From NCBI GenBank assembly GCA_000193795.2, contig AEPI01000086.1:1-14701 (forward strand): DNA of 14,701 bases. The letters are read 5' to 3'. The notes under the pieces are model-generated. The model did not search any database and had not been told where the DNA came from. It saw only the letters and a list, made by a program, of their open reading frames with translations. The translations under genes were made by a program, and so were the position numbers. This document shows, piece by piece, positions 1 to 7,316 of this stretch. Positions within the stretch are counted from its first letter, which is position 1, and each line of letters opens with the position of its first letter. This stretch comes from Neisseria lactamica NS19. GTDB taxonomy: Bacteria > Pseudomonadota > Gammaproteobacteria > Burkholderiales > Neisseriaceae.

Positions 1-29
1 CATCTTTTCCAAACGATTACCCACATTGC

Positions 30-52
30 GCCGTCGGCTTTTCAGACGGCAT
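30..52. terminator. Partial DUS hairpin upstream of tex
   Basis: GCCGTC (30-35) can pair with GACGGC (45-50). The right arm belongs to a complete reverse-orientation 12-base DUS, TTCAGACGGCAT (41-52), while the left arm is only a half DUS. It is probably the terminator of a gene lying left of the window, but there is no long T run, so it may be just a single uptake sequence in the tex 5' region. Confidence 0.45.
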
Positions 53-65
53 ACGAAGGCAATTT

Positions 66-2339
66 ATGAACATCACCCAAATCCTCTCCCGAGAACTCTC
101 CGCCTCTGCCGCGCAAATCACCGCCGCCGTCGAACTTTTGGACGACGGCGCGACCGTGCCGTTTATCGCCCGCTACCGTAAAGAAGCCACCGGCGGGCTG
201 GATGATACGCAGCTGCGCCGGCTTGCCGAGCGGCTGCAATATCTGCGCGAGTTGGAAGAACGCAAAGCCGTTGTTTTAAAAAGCATTGAAGAGCAAGGCA
301 AGCTTTCAGACGACCTCAAGGCGCAAATCGAAGCCGCCGACAACAAAACCGCGCTGGAAGACCTGTATCTGCCCTACAAGCCCAAACGCCGCACCAAGGC
401 GCAAATCGCGTGCGAACACGGTTTGCAGCCACTGGCGGACGTGTTGCTTACCGAGCAGCCGCAGGATGTTGAAGCCGCCGCGCAAGGCTACCTGAACGAA
501 AATGTCCCCGACGCCAAAGCCGCACTGGACGGCGCGCGCGCGATTCTGATGGAGCAGTTTGCCGAAGACGCGGAACTCATCGGCACGCTGCGCGACAAGC
601 TGTGGAACGAAGCCGAAATCCACGCGCAAGTCGTTGAAGGCAAAGAAACCGAAGGCGAAAAATTCAGCGATTATTTCGACCACCGCGAACCTATTCGCAC
701 TATGCCCGGCCATCGTGCGCTGGCGGTTTTGCGCGGCCGCAACGAAGGCGTGTTGAATATTGCGCTCAAATACCAGCCCGACGACACGCCGATTACCCAG
801 CAAAGCGAATACGAGCAACTCATCGCCCGCCGTTTCAAGGTTTCAGACGGCTGCAAATGGTTGCGCGACACCGTACGCCTGACTTGGCGCGCAAAAATCT
901 TTTTGTCGTTGGAACTTGAAGCCTTAAACAGCTTGAAAGAAGCCGCCGACACCGACGCGATTACCGTGTTTGCCCGCAATCTCAAAGACTTGCTGCTCGC
1001 CGCGCCTGCCGGACGGCTGACTACTTTGGGTCTCGATCCCGGCTACCGCAACGGCGTGAAATGCGCCGTGGTGGACGACACAGGCAAGCTGCTGGATACC
1101 GTCATCGTCTATTTGCATCAAGAAAACAATATGTTGGCAACGCTTTCGCGCCTGATTAAACAACACGGTGTGAAGCTCATCGCCATCGGTAACGGCACCG
1201 CCAGCCGCGAAACCGACAAAATCGCGGGCGAACTGGTGCGCGGAATGCCGGAAATGGGGCTGCACAAAATCGTCGTTTCCGAAGCCGGCGCGTCGATTTA
1301 TTCCGCGTCCGAACTGGCGGCGCGCGAGTTTCCCGACTTGGACGTTTCCCTGCGCGGCGCGGTGTCCATCGCCCGCAGGCTGCAAGACCCGCTCGCCGAG
1401 TTGGTCAAAATCGACCCCAAATCCATCGGTGTGGGTCAGTATCAGCACGACGTGAACCAAAGCCGGCTCGCCAAATCACTGGACGCGGTGGTCGAAGACT
1501 GCGTGAACGCCGTCGGCGTGGACGTGAACACCGCCTCCGCCCCGCTCTTGGCGCGGATTTCCGGCTTGAATCAAACCCTTGCCCAAAACATCGTCGCCTA
1601 CCGCGATGAAAACGGCGCGTTCGACAGCCGCAAAAAATTGCTGAAAGTGCCGCGTTTGGGCGAAAAAACCTTCGAGCAGGCGGCAGGCTTTTTGCGGATT
1701 AACGGCGGCAAAGAGCCGCTGGACGCGAGCGCGGTGCACCCCGAAGCCTATCCCGTCGTTGCCAAAATGCTGGCGCAACAGGGCATTACCGCCGCCGAAC
1801 TCATCGGCAACCGCGAGCGCGTGAAGCAAATCAAAGCGTCCGACTTCACCGACGAACGCTTCGGCCTGCCGACCATTCTGGACATTCTGTCCGAGCTGGA
1901 AAAACCCGGCCGCGACCCGCGCGGCGAGTTTCAGACGGCATCGTTTGCCGAAGGCATCCGCGAAATCAGCGACTTGCAAGTCGGTATGATTTTAGAGGGC
2001 GTGGTTTCCAACGTCGCCAACTTCGGCGCGTTCGTGGACATCGGCGTCCATCAGGACGGTTTGGTACACATCTCCGCCCTGTCCGACAAGTTCGTCCAAG
2101 ACCCGCGCGAAGTGGTGAAAGCCGGCGATGTGGTGAAAGTGAAAGTGCTGGAAGTCGATGCCGCACGCAAACGCATTGCGCTGACTATGCGCTTGGATGA
2201 CGAACCGGGCGGCGCAAAACATAAAATGCCGTCTGAAAACCGCAGCCGCGAACGGACAGCCGGCCGCAAACCCCGACACAACGACCGCGCCCCGGCCAAT
2301 TCGGCGATGGCGGATGCTTTTGCGAAGTTGAAGCGGTAA
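66..2339 (+). CDS. tex: Tex, transcription accessory RNA-binding protein
   Basis: Tex/YhgF-family protein of 757 residues, close to the usual length (about 770-785). It is a cytoplasmic nucleic-acid-binding protein linked to transcription and transcript handling. The domain order is as expected: a helical N-terminal region (Tex_N, about 1-190), a YqgF/RNase H-like domain beginning at the LGLDPG motif (Asp at 324), helix-hairpin-helix repeats (about 488-545), and a C-terminal S1 domain (about 639-709, with the motif NFGAFVDIG). The tail after 710 is basic and low in complexity. The ATG at 66 follows a GAAGG ribosome-binding site at 55-59. Three 10-base DUS copies lie inside the gene. In meningococcus tex is region E of the capsule locus; here the next gene is gltS, with no capsule genes between. 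The family assignment is secure; the precise cellular role is less well known. Confidence 0.97.
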   Translation: MNITQILSRELSASAAQITAAVELLDDGATVPFIARYRKEATGGLDDTQLRRLAERLQYLRELEERKAVVLKSIEEQGKLSDDLKAQIEAADNKTALEDLYLPYKPKRRTKAQIACEHGLQPLADVLLTEQPQDVEAAAQGYLNENVPDAKAALDGARAILMEQFAEDAELIGTLRDKLWNEAEIHAQVVEGKETEGEKFSDYFDHREPIRTMPGHRALAVLRGRNEGVLNIALKYQPDDTPITQQSEYEQLIARRFKVSDGCKWLRDTVRLTWRAKIFLSLELEALNSLKEAADTDAITVFARNLKDLLLAAPAGRLTTLGLDPGYRNGVKCAVVDDTGKLLDTVIVYLHQENNMLATLSRLIKQHGVKLIAIGNGTASRETDKIAGELVRGMPEMGLHKIVVSEAGASIYSASELAAREFPDLDVSLRGAVSIARRLQDPLAELVKIDPKSIGVGQYQHDVNQSRLAKSLDAVVEDCVNAVGVDVNTASAPLLARISGLNQTLAQNIVAYRDENGAFDSRKKLLKVPRLGEKTFEQAAGFLRINGGKEPLDASAVHPEAYPVVAKMLAQQGITAAELIGNRERVKQIKASDFTDERFGLPTILDILSELEKPGRDPRGEFQTASFAEGIREISDLQVGMILEGVVSNVANFGAFVDIGVHQDGLVHISALSDKFVQDPREVVKAGDVVKVKVLEVDAARKRIALTMRLDDEPGGAKHKMPSENRSRERTAGRKPRHNDRAPANSAMADAFAKLKR
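842..851 (-). repeat. DNA uptake sequence (10-mer) inside tex
   Basis: TTCAGACGGC is an exact reverse-orientation 10-base DUS within the tex coding region. It is followed by TG rather than AT, so it lacks the 12-base extension. It is one of three copies in tex. Confidence 0.85.
1930..1941 (-). repeat. DNA uptake sequence (12-mer) inside tex
   Basis: TTCAGACGGCAT is an exact 12-base DUS on the minus strand. It encodes the residues FQTAS just before the S1 domain of Tex (about residue 621), in the linker between folded domains. Confidence 0.9.
2226..2237 (+). repeat. DNA uptake sequence (12-mer) in tex 3' end
   Basis: ATGCCGTCTGAA is an exact 12-base DUS. It encodes MPSE in the basic C-terminal tail of Tex, after the S1 domain, where sequence constraint should be low. 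Confidence 0.9.
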
Positions 2340-2538
2340 AAAGCAAGGCGGGCTTTCTGCCCGCCGTTTTTATCAAAACGGCAAAGGCGTAACCGTTGAA
2401 ATCGGCAAAGACGGCAAGGTTTCGGCGAACAAAAAACCGGGTGCGAAAGCGGCTGATGTCAATGCGGCAGGTATGGGTTTGACATGTCATGCCGCCGATG
2501 CGGACGGGCAGGAACCATTTTGTCCGACCGACGATTAA
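2332..2538 (+). pseudogene. Reading-frame remnant between tex and gltS
   Basis: Between the tex terminator and the next DUS hairpin one frame stays open up to a TAA at 2536-2538. It reads as about 50 residues of coding-like protein: KGVTVEIGKDGKVSA, then a short lysine/alanine part and an end with two cysteines (LTCHAADADGQEPFCPTDD). There is no start codon with a ribosome-binding site; the only in-frame ATG, at 2470, would give just 22 residues. I read it as the 3' end of a lost gene, cut off at the tex terminator and keeping its own downstream DUS terminator. I do not recognise the parent protein. The paired cysteines near the end are reminiscent of the C-terminal loop of pilin-like proteins, but that is only a hint. 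It could also be non-coding sequence open by chance. Confidence 0.4.
2347..2371 (+). terminator. Intrinsic terminator of tex
   Basis: A 7-bp stem GGCGGGC (2347-2353) / GCCCGCC (2359-2365) with a 5-base loop is followed by GTTTTT, eight bases after the tex stop codon. The T run also belongs to an overlapping alternative hairpin, CCGTTTT (2364-2370) with AAAACGG (2375-2381). Confidence 0.85.
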
Positions 2539-2555
2539 ACGGGCGCGGATGCCCG

Positions 2556-2588
2556 ATGCCGTCTGAAAGCCGTTCAGACGGCATTTTG
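2556..2588 (+). terminator. DUS inverted-repeat terminator
   Basis: The 12-base DUS ATGCCGTCTGAA (2556-2567) and its inverse TTCAGACGGCAT (2573-2584) form a 12-bp stem with a 5-base loop, followed by TTTG. It lies 17 bases after the TAA of the gene remnant, as DUS pairs usually do downstream of Neisseria genes. It insulates gltS from transcription coming from tex. Confidence 0.85.
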
Positions 2589-2589
2589 T

Positions 2590-2614
2590 TTGTAAAAAAC
2601 GGTTGTAAAAACGG
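2590..2614 (+). repeat. Tandem A-tract repeat upstream of gltS promoter
   Basis: TTGTAAAAAACGG (2590-2602) is followed directly by TTGTAAAAACGG (2603-2614), the same unit with one A fewer. It ends 7 bases before the gltS -35 box, where an A-rich UP element or an activator site would sit. Confidence 0.6.
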
Positions 2615-2621
2615 CGATTCT

Positions 2622-2650
2622 TTGACAAGCCTTAACTGTTCCCCTAATAT
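2622..2650 (+). promoter_or_regulatory. gltS promoter
   Basis: A perfect -35 box TTGACA (2622-2627), a 17-base spacer, and a -10 box TAATAT (2645-2650; 4 of 6 matches). Transcription would start near 2657, giving a leader of about 54 bases. The leader contains a small GC hairpin, CGCCC (2662-2666) / GGGCG (2671-2675), and a strong ribosome-binding site AGGAGG (2696-2701). Confidence 0.75.
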
Positions 2651-2710
2651 CCCTGCGCCTGCGCCCCTTCGGGCGGACATAAAGAAAAACATTTTAGGAG
2701 GTCAAACGAT

Positions 2711-3925
2711 ATGGAATGGGCGTTTAACAGTTATTACACCCTGATTGCCGCCACTTTGGTTTTGCTGGTCGGCAAGGTTTTAGTTAAGAAAATCAAATTC
2801 TTGCGTGATTTCAACATCCCCGAACCCGTGGCAGGTGGGCTGATTGCCGCGATTATCCTGTTTGCGCTGCACGAGGCGTACGGCGTGAGCTTCAAATTTG
2901 AAAAACCGCTGCAAGATGCGTTTATGCTGATTTTCTTCACGTCCATCGGCTTGAGCGCGGATTTTTCTCGTTTGAAGGCGGGCGGTTTGCCGCTGGTGGT
3001 TTTTACCGCGATTGTGGGCGGATTTATCTTGGTGCAAAACTTTGTCGGGGTCGGACTGGCTACCGCTTTGGGTTTGGACCCGCTCATCGGTCTGATTACC
3101 GGTTCGGTTACGCTGACGGGCGGACACGGTACGGCGGGCGCCTGGGGACCGGATTTTGAAACCAAATACGGCCTGGTCGGCGCAACCGGCTTGGGTATGG
3201 CTTCCGCAACCTTCGGGCTGGTGTTCGGCGGTTTGATCGGCGGGCCGGTGGCACGGCGTTTGATCAACAAAATGGGGCGCAAACCGGTTGAAAACGGAAA
3301 ACAGGTTCAGGACGACAATGCGGACGACGTGTTCGAGCAGGCAAAACGCACCCGCCTGATTACTGCCGAATCTGCCGTTGAAACGCTGGCTATGTTTGCC
3401 GCGTGTCTGGCGTTTGCCGAGATTATGGACGGCTTCGACAAAGAATACCTGTTCGACCTGCCCAAATTCGTGTGGTGTCTGTTTGGCGGCGTGGTCATCC
3501 GCAACATCCTCACCGCCGCATTCAAGGTCAATATGTTCGACCGCGCCATCGATGTGTTCGGCAATGCTTCGCTTTCGCTTTTCTTGGCAATGGCGTTGCT
3601 GAATTTGAAACTTTGGGAGCTGACCGGTTTGGCGGGGCCTGTAACTGTCATCCTTGCCGTACAAACCGTGGTGATGGTTTTGTACGCGACTTTTGTTACC
3701 TATGTCTTTATGGGGCGCGACTATGATGCGGCGGTATTGGCTGCCGGGCATTGCGGTTTCGGCTTGGGCGCAACGCCGACGGCGGTGGCAAATATGCAGT
3801 CCATCACGCATACTTTCGGCGCGTCGCATAAGGCGTTTTTGATTGTGCCTATGGTCGGCGCGTTCTTCGTCGATTTGATTAATGCCGCGATTCTCACCGG
3901 CTTTGTGAATTTCTTTAAAGGCTGA
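2711..3925 (+). CDS. gltS: Sodium/glutamate symporter GltS
   Basis: A 404-residue inner-membrane protein, matching the usual GltS length (about 400). It imports glutamate with sodium. About ten hydrophobic segments run through it. The two inverted halves carry the family's glycine-rich hairpin motifs: LTGGHGTAGAWG at about 135-146 in the first half and AGHCGFGLGATPTA at about 345-358 in the second. A charged cytoplasmic loop (about 190-215, KQVQDDNADD) separates the halves. The ATG at 2711 has AGGAGG nine bases upstream. The gene is transcribed alone from its own promoter and ends at its own terminator. In meningococcus the gltS homologue lies just beyond capsule region B; here it directly follows tex. 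Confidence 0.95.
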   Translation: MEWAFNSYYTLIAATLVLLVGKVLVKKIKFLRDFNIPEPVAGGLIAAIILFALHEAYGVSFKFEKPLQDAFMLIFFTSIGLSADFSRLKAGGLPLVVFTAIVGGFILVQNFVGVGLATALGLDPLIGLITGSVTLTGGHGTAGAWGPDFETKYGLVGATGLGMASATFGLVFGGLIGGPVARRLINKMGRKPVENGKQVQDDNADDVFEQAKRTRLITAESAVETLAMFAACLAFAEIMDGFDKEYLFDLPKFVWCLFGGVVIRNILTAAFKVNMFDRAIDVFGNASLSLFLAMALLNLKLWELTGLAGPVTVILAVQTVVMVLYATFVTYVFMGRDYDAAVLAAGHCGFGLGATPTAVANMQSITHTFGASHKAFLIVPMVGAFFVDLINAAILTGFVNFFKG

Positions 3926-3943
3926 TTTTTCCGCCTTTCCGAC

Positions 3944-3981
3944 AAAGCACCTGCAAGGTTTACCGCCGGCAGGTGCTTTTG
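3944..3981 (+). terminator. Intrinsic terminator of gltS
   Basis: An 11-bp stem AAAGCACCTGC (3944-3954) / GCAGGTGCTTT (3969-3979) with a 14-base loop ending in TTTT. It is not built from DUS copies, unlike most terminators in this window. Its tail overlaps the extended -10 promoter of the next gene. Confidence 0.85.
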
Positions 3982-3988
3982 CTATGAT
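3980..3988 (+). promoter_or_regulatory. Extended -10 promoter for the lipoprotein unit
   Basis: TGC followed by TATGAT (3983-3988) is an extended -10 element. A weak -35, TTTACC (3959-3964), lies 18 bases upstream inside the loop of the gltS terminator. Start of transcription would be near 3995, about 30 bases before the ATG at 4025. Confidence 0.5.
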
Positions 3989-4024
3989 AGCCGCCATCGG
4001 TTACGGACATTGCAAAGGAAAACT

Positions 4025-5041
4025 ATGTACCGCAAATTTGCCCTGCCGGCGTTTGCCCTGCTGCTTGCCGCGTGCGGTAAGGAAGAGCCGCCCAAGGCGT
4101 TGGAATGCGCCAATCCCGCCGTGTTGCAGGATATACGCGGCAGTATTCAGGAAACGCTCACGCAGGAAGCGCGTTCTTTCGCGCGCGAAGACGGCAGGCA
4201 GTTTGTCGATGCCGACAAAATTATCGCCGCCGCCTACGGTTTGGCGTTTTCCTTGGAACACGCTTCGGAAACGCAGGAAGGCGGGCGCACGTTCTGTATC
4301 GCCGATTTGAACATTACCGTGCCGTCTGAAACGCTTGCCGATGCCGAGGCAAACAGCCCCCTGCTGTACGGGGAAACCGCTTTGTCGGATATTGTGCGGC
4401 AGAAGACGGGCGGCAATGTCGGGTTTGAAGACGGCGTATTGACGGCAGCCGTCCGCTTCCTGCCCGCCAAAGACGGTCAGACGGCATTTGTCGACAACAC
4501 GGTCGGTATGGCGGCGCAAACGCTGTCTGCCGCGTTGCTGCCTTACGGCGTGAAGAGCATCGTGATGATAGACGGCAAGGCGGTGAAAAAAGAAGACGCG
4601 GTCAGGATTTTGAGCGGAAAAGCCCGTGAAGAAGAACCGTCCAAACCCACGCCCGAAGACATTTTGGAACACAATGCCGCCGGCGGCGATGCGGGCGTAC
4701 CCCAAGCCGCAGAAGGCGCGCCCGAACCGGAAATCCTGCATCCCGACGACGGCGAGCGTGCCGATACCGTTACCGTATCACGGGGCGAAGTGGAAGAGGC
4801 GCGCGTACAAAACCAGCGTGCGGAATCCGAAATTACCAAACTTTGGGGAGGACTCGATACCGATGTGCAAAAAGAGTTGGTCGGCGAACAGCGCAAGTGG
4901 GCGCAGGAAAAAATCAGCAACTGCCGACAAGCCGCTGCGCAGGCAGACGGGAAAGAATACGCCGAATACCTCAAGCTCCAATGCGACACGCGGATGACGC
5001 GCGAACGGATACAGTATCTTCGCGGCTATTCCATCGATTAG
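4025..5041 (+). CDS. Lipoprotein with probable LprI/DUF1311-like C-terminus
   Basis: A 338-residue predicted lipoprotein. The signal peptide is short (MYRK, then a hydrophobic stretch) with lipobox LAAC; the lipidated cysteine is residue 17 and is followed by GKE, so an outer-membrane destination is likely. After a globular N-terminal part (about 20-200) comes a linker rich in Pro, Ala and Glu (about 205-250). The end (about 260-338) holds a spaced cysteine pair (Cys300, Cys320) and the pattern QRKWAQEKISNC ... C-x-T-x-x-T-x-x-R-x-x-x-L, as in the LprI/DUF1311 family, some members of which inhibit lysozyme. That function is a family-based guess. I chose the ATG at 4025, with AAGGA upstream, over an in-frame TTG at 4010. 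The gene contains a 10-base DUS at 4321. The 65-residue gene follows after 10 bases. Confidence 0.8.
   Translation: MYRKFALPAFALLLAACGKEEPPKALECANPAVLQDIRGSIQETLTQEARSFAREDGRQFVDADKIIAAAYGLAFSLEHASETQEGGRTFCIADLNITVPSETLADAEANSPLLYGETALSDIVRQKTGGNVGFEDGVLTAAVRFLPAKDGQTAFVDNTVGMAAQTLSAALLPYGVKSIVMIDGKAVKKEDAVRILSGKAREEEPSKPTPEDILEHNAAGGDAGVPQAAEGAPEPEILHPDDGERADTVTVSRGEVEEARVQNQRAESEITKLWGGLDTDVQKELVGEQRKWAQEKISNCRQAAAQADGKEYAEYLKLQCDTRMTRERIQYLRGYSID
4321..4330 (+). repeat. DNA uptake sequence (10-mer) inside lipoprotein gene
   Basis: GCCGTCTGAA is exact, preceded by GT instead of AT, so it is a 10-mer only. It encodes PSE with part of the preceding Val codon. Confidence 0.85.
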
Positions 5042-5051
5042 GGGCAAACCG

Positions 5052-5249
5052 ATGAATACCGTCCCCAAAAGCAGGATTCCCGTCAAACCGCTGCCCGAAA
5101 AAACCACAGCCGAAGCCAAAGTCGAAAAATGGCGGCAGCTCGGTGCGGAACACGGTTTGTCGGGCGAATGGGCAGTTGCCGCCAGATTGGGCGAGAACGG
5201 TTTTACCGAAGAACAAATGGAAAATATCGCCAACCTGTTCGGCAGATAA
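5052..5249 (+). CDS. Small hypothetical protein, 65 residues
   Basis: A short soluble protein with no signal peptide or membrane segment. The N-terminal third is rich in Pro and Lys (KSRIPVKPLPEKTT). The rest looks like two or three helices (EAKVEKWRQLGAEHG, EWAVAARLGENG, EEQMENIANLF). I do not recognise the family. It starts 10 bases after the stop of the lipoprotein gene, with AGGGG (5040-5044) as ribosome-binding site. A DUS hairpin follows 16 bases after its stop. The tight spacing on one strand argues that it is co-transcribed with the lipoprotein gene and is a real gene. Confidence 0.75.
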   Translation: MNTVPKSRIPVKPLPEKTTAEAKVEKWRQLGAEHGLSGEWAVAARLGENGFTEEQMENIANLFGR

Positions 5250-5264
5250 AGGGAAAATTGACGG

Positions 5265-5306
5265 AAATGCCGTCTGAAACCCTGTTGTCGGTTTCAGACG
5301 GCATTT
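5265..5306 (+). terminator. DUS inverted-repeat terminator
   Basis: Two 12-base DUS copies (5267-5278 forward, 5293-5304 reverse) extend to a 17-bp perfect stem around an 8-base loop, ending in TTTT. It closes the lipoprotein/65-residue gene unit. Confidence 0.9.
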
Positions 5307-5395
5307 TGACCAATACGGTACGCAGGCGCAAAACAGCCGGCTTTTCCTGTGTTGCCTATGCTGATGTTCCAACACGCAGGACGATACAAAAAGCA

Positions 5396-5411
5396 CCGCC
5401 CTAAAGGGCGG
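5396..5411. repeat. Short GC palindrome upstream of the poly-C gene
   Basis: CCGCCC (5396-5401), TAAA, GGGCGG (5406-5411). There is no T run, so it is not a standard terminator. It lies three bases upstream of the proposed -35 box of the phase-variable gene and could be a protein-binding site or a weak hairpin. Confidence 0.35.
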
Positions 5412-5413
5412 GA

Positions 5414-5442
5414 TTTCAACCGAAAAGGAAATACGATAAAAT
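5414..5442 (+). promoter_or_regulatory. Candidate promoter of the phase-variable gene
   Basis: TTTCAA (5414-5419), a 17-base spacer, and TAAAAT (5437-5442; one mismatch to consensus). The start point would be near 5449, leaving a leader of about 44 bases to the ATG at 5493. The poly-C tract lies downstream, inside the coding region, so switching would act on translation and not on this promoter. Confidence 0.45.
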
Positions 5443-5492
5443 CGGCAATTTGCCGTAAACTTAAAAAGTTCCATCTATATCGAGGAGACATT

Positions 5493-7234
5493 ATGCATTA
5501 CCCCCCCCCCCCCCGCAAAATGAACATTTCGAGCAAGACCTTATCCCTTACACCGTCCGCTTCAGACTCAATCAAATCCTTCCCGAACTCGACTGCCATT
5601 GGCAGGAAAATCTGACAGAAATCTTCAAAACACTTTCTCCCGAAGCCGGTCAGGCCGCCTGTACGCAAATCCTTTCCCGAAAAGGCATAGGCTATAACGA
5701 AGCCGACGGTTCTTTCACTTACCTTCCCAAAAAACGCATTTCGTTTTCTTCTTTGGCAACGGATATTCCCATTCCCGACCTCAAACGGCTGGCGGGGCAT
5801 ATCGCGGAACGCCTGAATGTATTGGCGCAATGCGAATCGCCGGTTTATATTGCCGACATTCTCGAAAGCGTGCTGTCCGTTATCAAAAACGTCGATACCG
5901 GAGGCAAGCGCGCACGGGAAAATTTCAAACAAATTTTGGAAACCGAATTTATTTACGCCGCTGCTGCAGTATTGAAAAACAAAACCAAATGGGAAATCCC
6001 CGAAAATACCCGCAATCTCGATTCGGACATCATCTGTACCTATATCTGCGAAGTGTTCCTAAAATCGCACCTGCTCGGCAACAGTTTTCCGATGATGCGC
6101 CCGCGCGAAGTGAAGCAGATGCCCGAACCGGTGTTTGACAAAGTATTGTTTGCCGAACAGCGCGCCCGCCAGTTGGAAGTTATCCGAACGTCAAAATACA
6201 TCTTCGCCATCGCGCCTTATTACACTGACGATATTCCGTTTTCCCTGCGCCGCTTCCTGTCGGAAGACAAACTTTATACCAGCTACAACCGCTATTACAC
6301 CGCCATCCATATCCCCGTCCGCAACATCACTCAGAATGATGCCCTGCGTTTTGCCAACGGTTTGAAACAGATTCTTTCCCTACAATCCGGTGTGAGCTGG
6401 GAAATCATCGATATGATGGACAGGATAGAGGAAAACTACGACAAAAAAGCCCTGCCGCTGTTGTTTTCGCCGTTCCCCGCGCAAGTCGAACGCACGCAGG
6501 CGATTGCCGCCAGATTGGACCAATTCGAGCGGTTGTTGGGCGACACCGTCCTCGATCCGTTCTACTATTGCCTGACGCGTATGGCGAAGGGCGAAGAAGA
6601 TTTGAAATATATTTATATCGCCTTCCGCCAGTCTTTCGGCGGCATCTTCAATTCGTTTGAAAACTTCCGCCTGTTGCCCGCGCTGTGGATGAGCAGGGAT
6701 GCGGAAAATATGTCCGACCGCATGAACGCCTATATTTCCGCAATGGAAGACCGCCGCCGCGAGATATTGTCCATTCGGCAGGGAAAGCCTGAAGAAGAAT
6801 TTTCCCGCAAGATGGTCATCTGCCTGACCGACTTGGAAAACTGTCTGGAAAAATACCTCGAACAGTTCGGGCCGGTATCGGAAAGCATCGAAACCTGTAC
6901 CGCCAAACTGCAGGAGCAACCGTCGTTCTTCAACAGGCTGATGAAAACCAACGACAAGCTCAACAGGCAGATTGACGTGTTGCAGAAACAGTCGGCAGCC
7001 ATCCACAACGAAGCCTATATCGAAATGAACACGCTGCTTTACCGCCACCGCGAAGTGGTTTCCGTCCACAACCGCAAAGCAGATTATGCGGAAAAAGGCA
7101 AAGAGCGGATTGCGCTGTTCCCGCGCGGCTTGAACGGCATCACCAAGCTGCCCGCCGCCGTCCTGTTGCCCGAGCGTCCCTACCATTTTGATATGAAGGA
7201 GGTTCTGCATATATTCTCCCGGATACCGAGGTAG
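5493..7234 (+). CDS. Phase-variable protein of unknown function, out of frame here
   Basis: The ATG at 5493 has a strong ribosome-binding site (GAGGAG, 5482-5487). It encodes M-H-Y and then enters a run of 14 Cs. With C14 the frame ends at 5615 after 40 residues. The long frame (5501-7234) begins at the tract as PQNEHFEQDL and continues without interruption to the stop. A tract of 12 or 15 Cs would join the two and give about 579-580 residues; C13 would stop almost at once. The long frame has no good start of its own: its first start-like codon, TTG at 5753, has no ribosome-binding site. The protein looks soluble and largely helical, with no signal peptide. A region with many Tyr and Phe (about 230-275, e.g. 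FAIAPYYTDDIPFS) precedes a heptad-like, Leu-rich stretch (about 430-510). I recognise no domain. It converges on the fadL-type gene at a shared DUS terminator. Confidence 0.85.
5501..5514 (+). repeat. Poly-C tract (C14), phase-variation switch
   Basis: Fourteen consecutive Cs start eight bases after the A of the ATG at 5493. Poly-C or poly-G tracts this long mutate by slipped-strand mispairing in Neisseria. The tract sets the frame: lengths divisible by three (12, 15) are ON; the present 14 is OFF. Confidence 0.95.
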
Positions 7235-7252
7235 GCGTATCGGCTGCCGGAT

Positions 7253-7296
7253 AAAAATGCCGTCTGAAACGGAAATCTGTTTCAGACGGCATTTTT
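7253..7296. terminator. Bidirectional DUS terminator between convergent genes
   Basis: Two 12-base DUS copies (7257-7268 forward, 7281-7292 reverse) form an 18-bp perfect stem with an 8-base loop, flanked by A5 on the left and T5 on the right. It serves the phase-variable gene on the plus strand and the FadL-type gene on the minus strand. Confidence 0.92.
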
Positions 7297-7316
7297 ACAA
7301 TCAAACGGCGGAACGT

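Noticed and set aside
2780..3997. A 405-codon minus-strand frame opposite gltS
   Set aside because: The plus-strand GltS is certain; the reverse frame is rich in Gln, His and Arg and runs through the gltS terminator.
4473..4486. A further DUS copy in the lipoprotein gene (GTCAGACGGCAT)
   Set aside because: It has a mismatch in the 10-base core, so I did not count it.
5753..7234. A separate 493-residue gene starting at 5753
   Set aside because: The start is a TTG without a ribosome-binding site and the frame is open back to the poly-C tract, so it is the body of the phase-variable gene.
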